From positions 8,842,501 to 8,906,500 of the forward strand of contig NZ_CP048222.1 of NCBI RefSeq assembly GCF_010119975.1: a DNA stretch of 64,000 nucleotides, written 5' to 3'. Origin of the DNA: Rhodocytophaga rosea. Lineage in GTDB: Bacteria; Bacteroidota; Bacteroidia; Cytophagales; 172606-1. Of this stretch, positions 63,281-64,000 are shown piece by piece. The notes beneath the pieces were generated by a model. It did not search any database. It worked only from the letters and a program-made list of their open reading frames with translations, and was not told where the DNA came from. Every line of letters begins with the position of its first letter. Within the stretch, counting starts at the first letter, position 1. A program made the position numbers and the translations under genes.

Positions 63281-63583
63281 TTATCCTTTGTCTTCAAGAT
63301 AGAATTTGACAGAAATAAATATCTCATTTTTACTGAAGACCCATTTTTGAGGGGTTGCATAGATATACTCAGGATCTAGGGCATTTACCTCTTTCCTGGC
63401 TGTATCCATCAACTCTACATACAAATCATTCTGTTTATTTTTAAATTGATTGTAGATCCCTTCCCCATCTATAATGCGAATGATAATTCCTATCCATTGC
63501 CGTTCCTGTCTATAGTCGTAGCTATGCATGTGGCAGACAAGCTGTAATTTAACGCTAGCAGAAGTATATTTTTCTTCCATCAA
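63281..63583 (-). CDS. Hypothetical protein
   Basis: 100 residues, no signal peptide or motif I recognise. Beta-rich start (SASVKLQLVCHMHSYDYRQERQWIGIIIRII) and a mixed second half ending ISVKFYLEDKG. A second Met directly follows the first. It lies 94 bases downstream of the next minus-strand gene and may be cotranscribed with it. Confidence 0.55.
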   Translation of the reverse strand: MMEEKYTSASVKLQLVCHMHSYDYRQERQWIGIIIRIIDGEGIYNQFKNKQNDLYVELMDTARKEVNALDPEYIYATPQKWVFSKNEIFISVKFYLEDKG

Positions 63584-63677
63584 TACTCATTTGTATAGGT
63601 ATAATCTCTTTCTCAAATAAGATAGTCTAATTTTATATATTATTCGTAGCTGACTCAGGCTGGAGAGACGTTTTATT

Positions 63678-63890
63678 TTAATAGCTTCCAGCTTCATCAA
63701 TACAATTGCCCTGATCATCATACAAATAAGCTTTCAGCATCGTATCTCCTTTTCTTACACATTCATATTTGGCTTCTGAGAGAGTATCATAATCGGCATA
63801 TACCCAGCTTTCTCCATCAAAGGTATCAACTTGCACTAACCTGAATTTACCTTCAGGTGCTTGTAGTTCTACACCATTTTTATCTTTCAT
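63678..63890 (-). CDS. Small hypothetical protein
   Basis: 70 residues: GKFRLVQVDTFDGESWVYADYDTLSEAKYECVRKGDTMLKAYLYDDQGNCI. The beta-helix-beta order with a final 'LYDDxGxxI' is common in small Bacteroidota proteins of unknown function. Possibly in one transcript with the 100-residue protein downstream. Confidence 0.62.
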   Translation of the reverse strand: MKDKNGVELQAPEGKFRLVQVDTFDGESWVYADYDTLSEAKYECVRKGDTMLKAYLYDDQGNCIDEAGSY

Positions 63891-64000
63891 ACTAATTTTT
63901 CCTTTAAATGTTCTAAGTATGTTAAAGATTGCAAAATTTGTGTGAATAAATCTGAAGTTATATGGAATTTCTCAGAGTAAACTTTCAATTATTTAAACCG

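Noticed and set aside
1-64000. rRNA or tRNA genes
   Set aside because: No stretch with rRNA conservation or a convincing tRNA cloverleaf was noticed on reading; a tRNA scan was not possible.

Overview
The window looks like a chromosomal segment of a Bacteroidota bacterium, most likely a member of the Cytophagales. The signs are a 4,114-residue secreted protein with a type IX secretion C-terminal domain, a two-component-regulator propeller protein, a short KdpD/KdpE pair, Bacteroidota-type TAnnTTTG minus-7 promoter boxes, many lipoproteins, and moderately AT-rich DNA. No rRNA, tRNA or CRISPR array was seen.

Layout. 1-8 kb holds carbohydrate and housekeeping genes: a propeller sensor cut by the window edge, a galactonate-dehydratase-like enzyme, an alpha/beta hydrolase, a DUF1801 protein and an SMP-30 lipoprotein. 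8.3-14.6 kb is a coherent redox/electrophile-defence block: a DUF417 (RclC-like) membrane protein, a DsbA/SpxH-like thioredoxin-fold protein, an SDR, a VOC dioxygenase-like protein with its DoxX partner (the CatE/CatD pairing), YceI, an F420-reductase-like NADP protein and a Crp/Fnr regulator. Two promoters in this block carry the same FNR-type palindrome at an identical distance from the minus-7 box, so the adjacent Crp/Fnr protein probably controls both. 14.7-25.8 kb mixes insertion sequences with a sulfatase, an M13 peptidase, an intact SDR and the remains of an NmrA-like gene, an OYE gene and a second Crp/Fnr gene. 26-39.7 kb has a cysteine-synthase-like gene and the giant surface protein with 33 tandem Ig-like repeats.

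40.7-52.4 kb is a nest of at least seven mobile elements (IS200/IS605, an IS5 fragment, IS3, IS5 inside IS3, a second IS3 type, IS630, IS21) that has dismantled a potassium-uptake locus (kdpD-kdpE-kup and a truncated porin). IS21 sits inside kup with a clean 6-bp target duplication, and two KdpE-like operators survive upstream of kdpD. 52.7-64 kb carries small hypothetical proteins, an MBL hydrolase, a cupin, DinB, SPFH and lipoprotein genes, an SDR pseudogene and two more insertion sequences.

The most unusual signal is a family of 28-30-bp imperfect hairpins (GGACCTGC...GCATCGGCTCC and variants, in both orientations) embedded at six different positions, all inside transposase genes of three unrelated elements. 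At each site, joining the flanks with a single C restores one continuous reading frame with the expected transposase motifs. They behave like a miniature palindromic element that preferentially occupies transposase genes and may be removed or skipped at the RNA or translation level. I do not recognise it as a described family.
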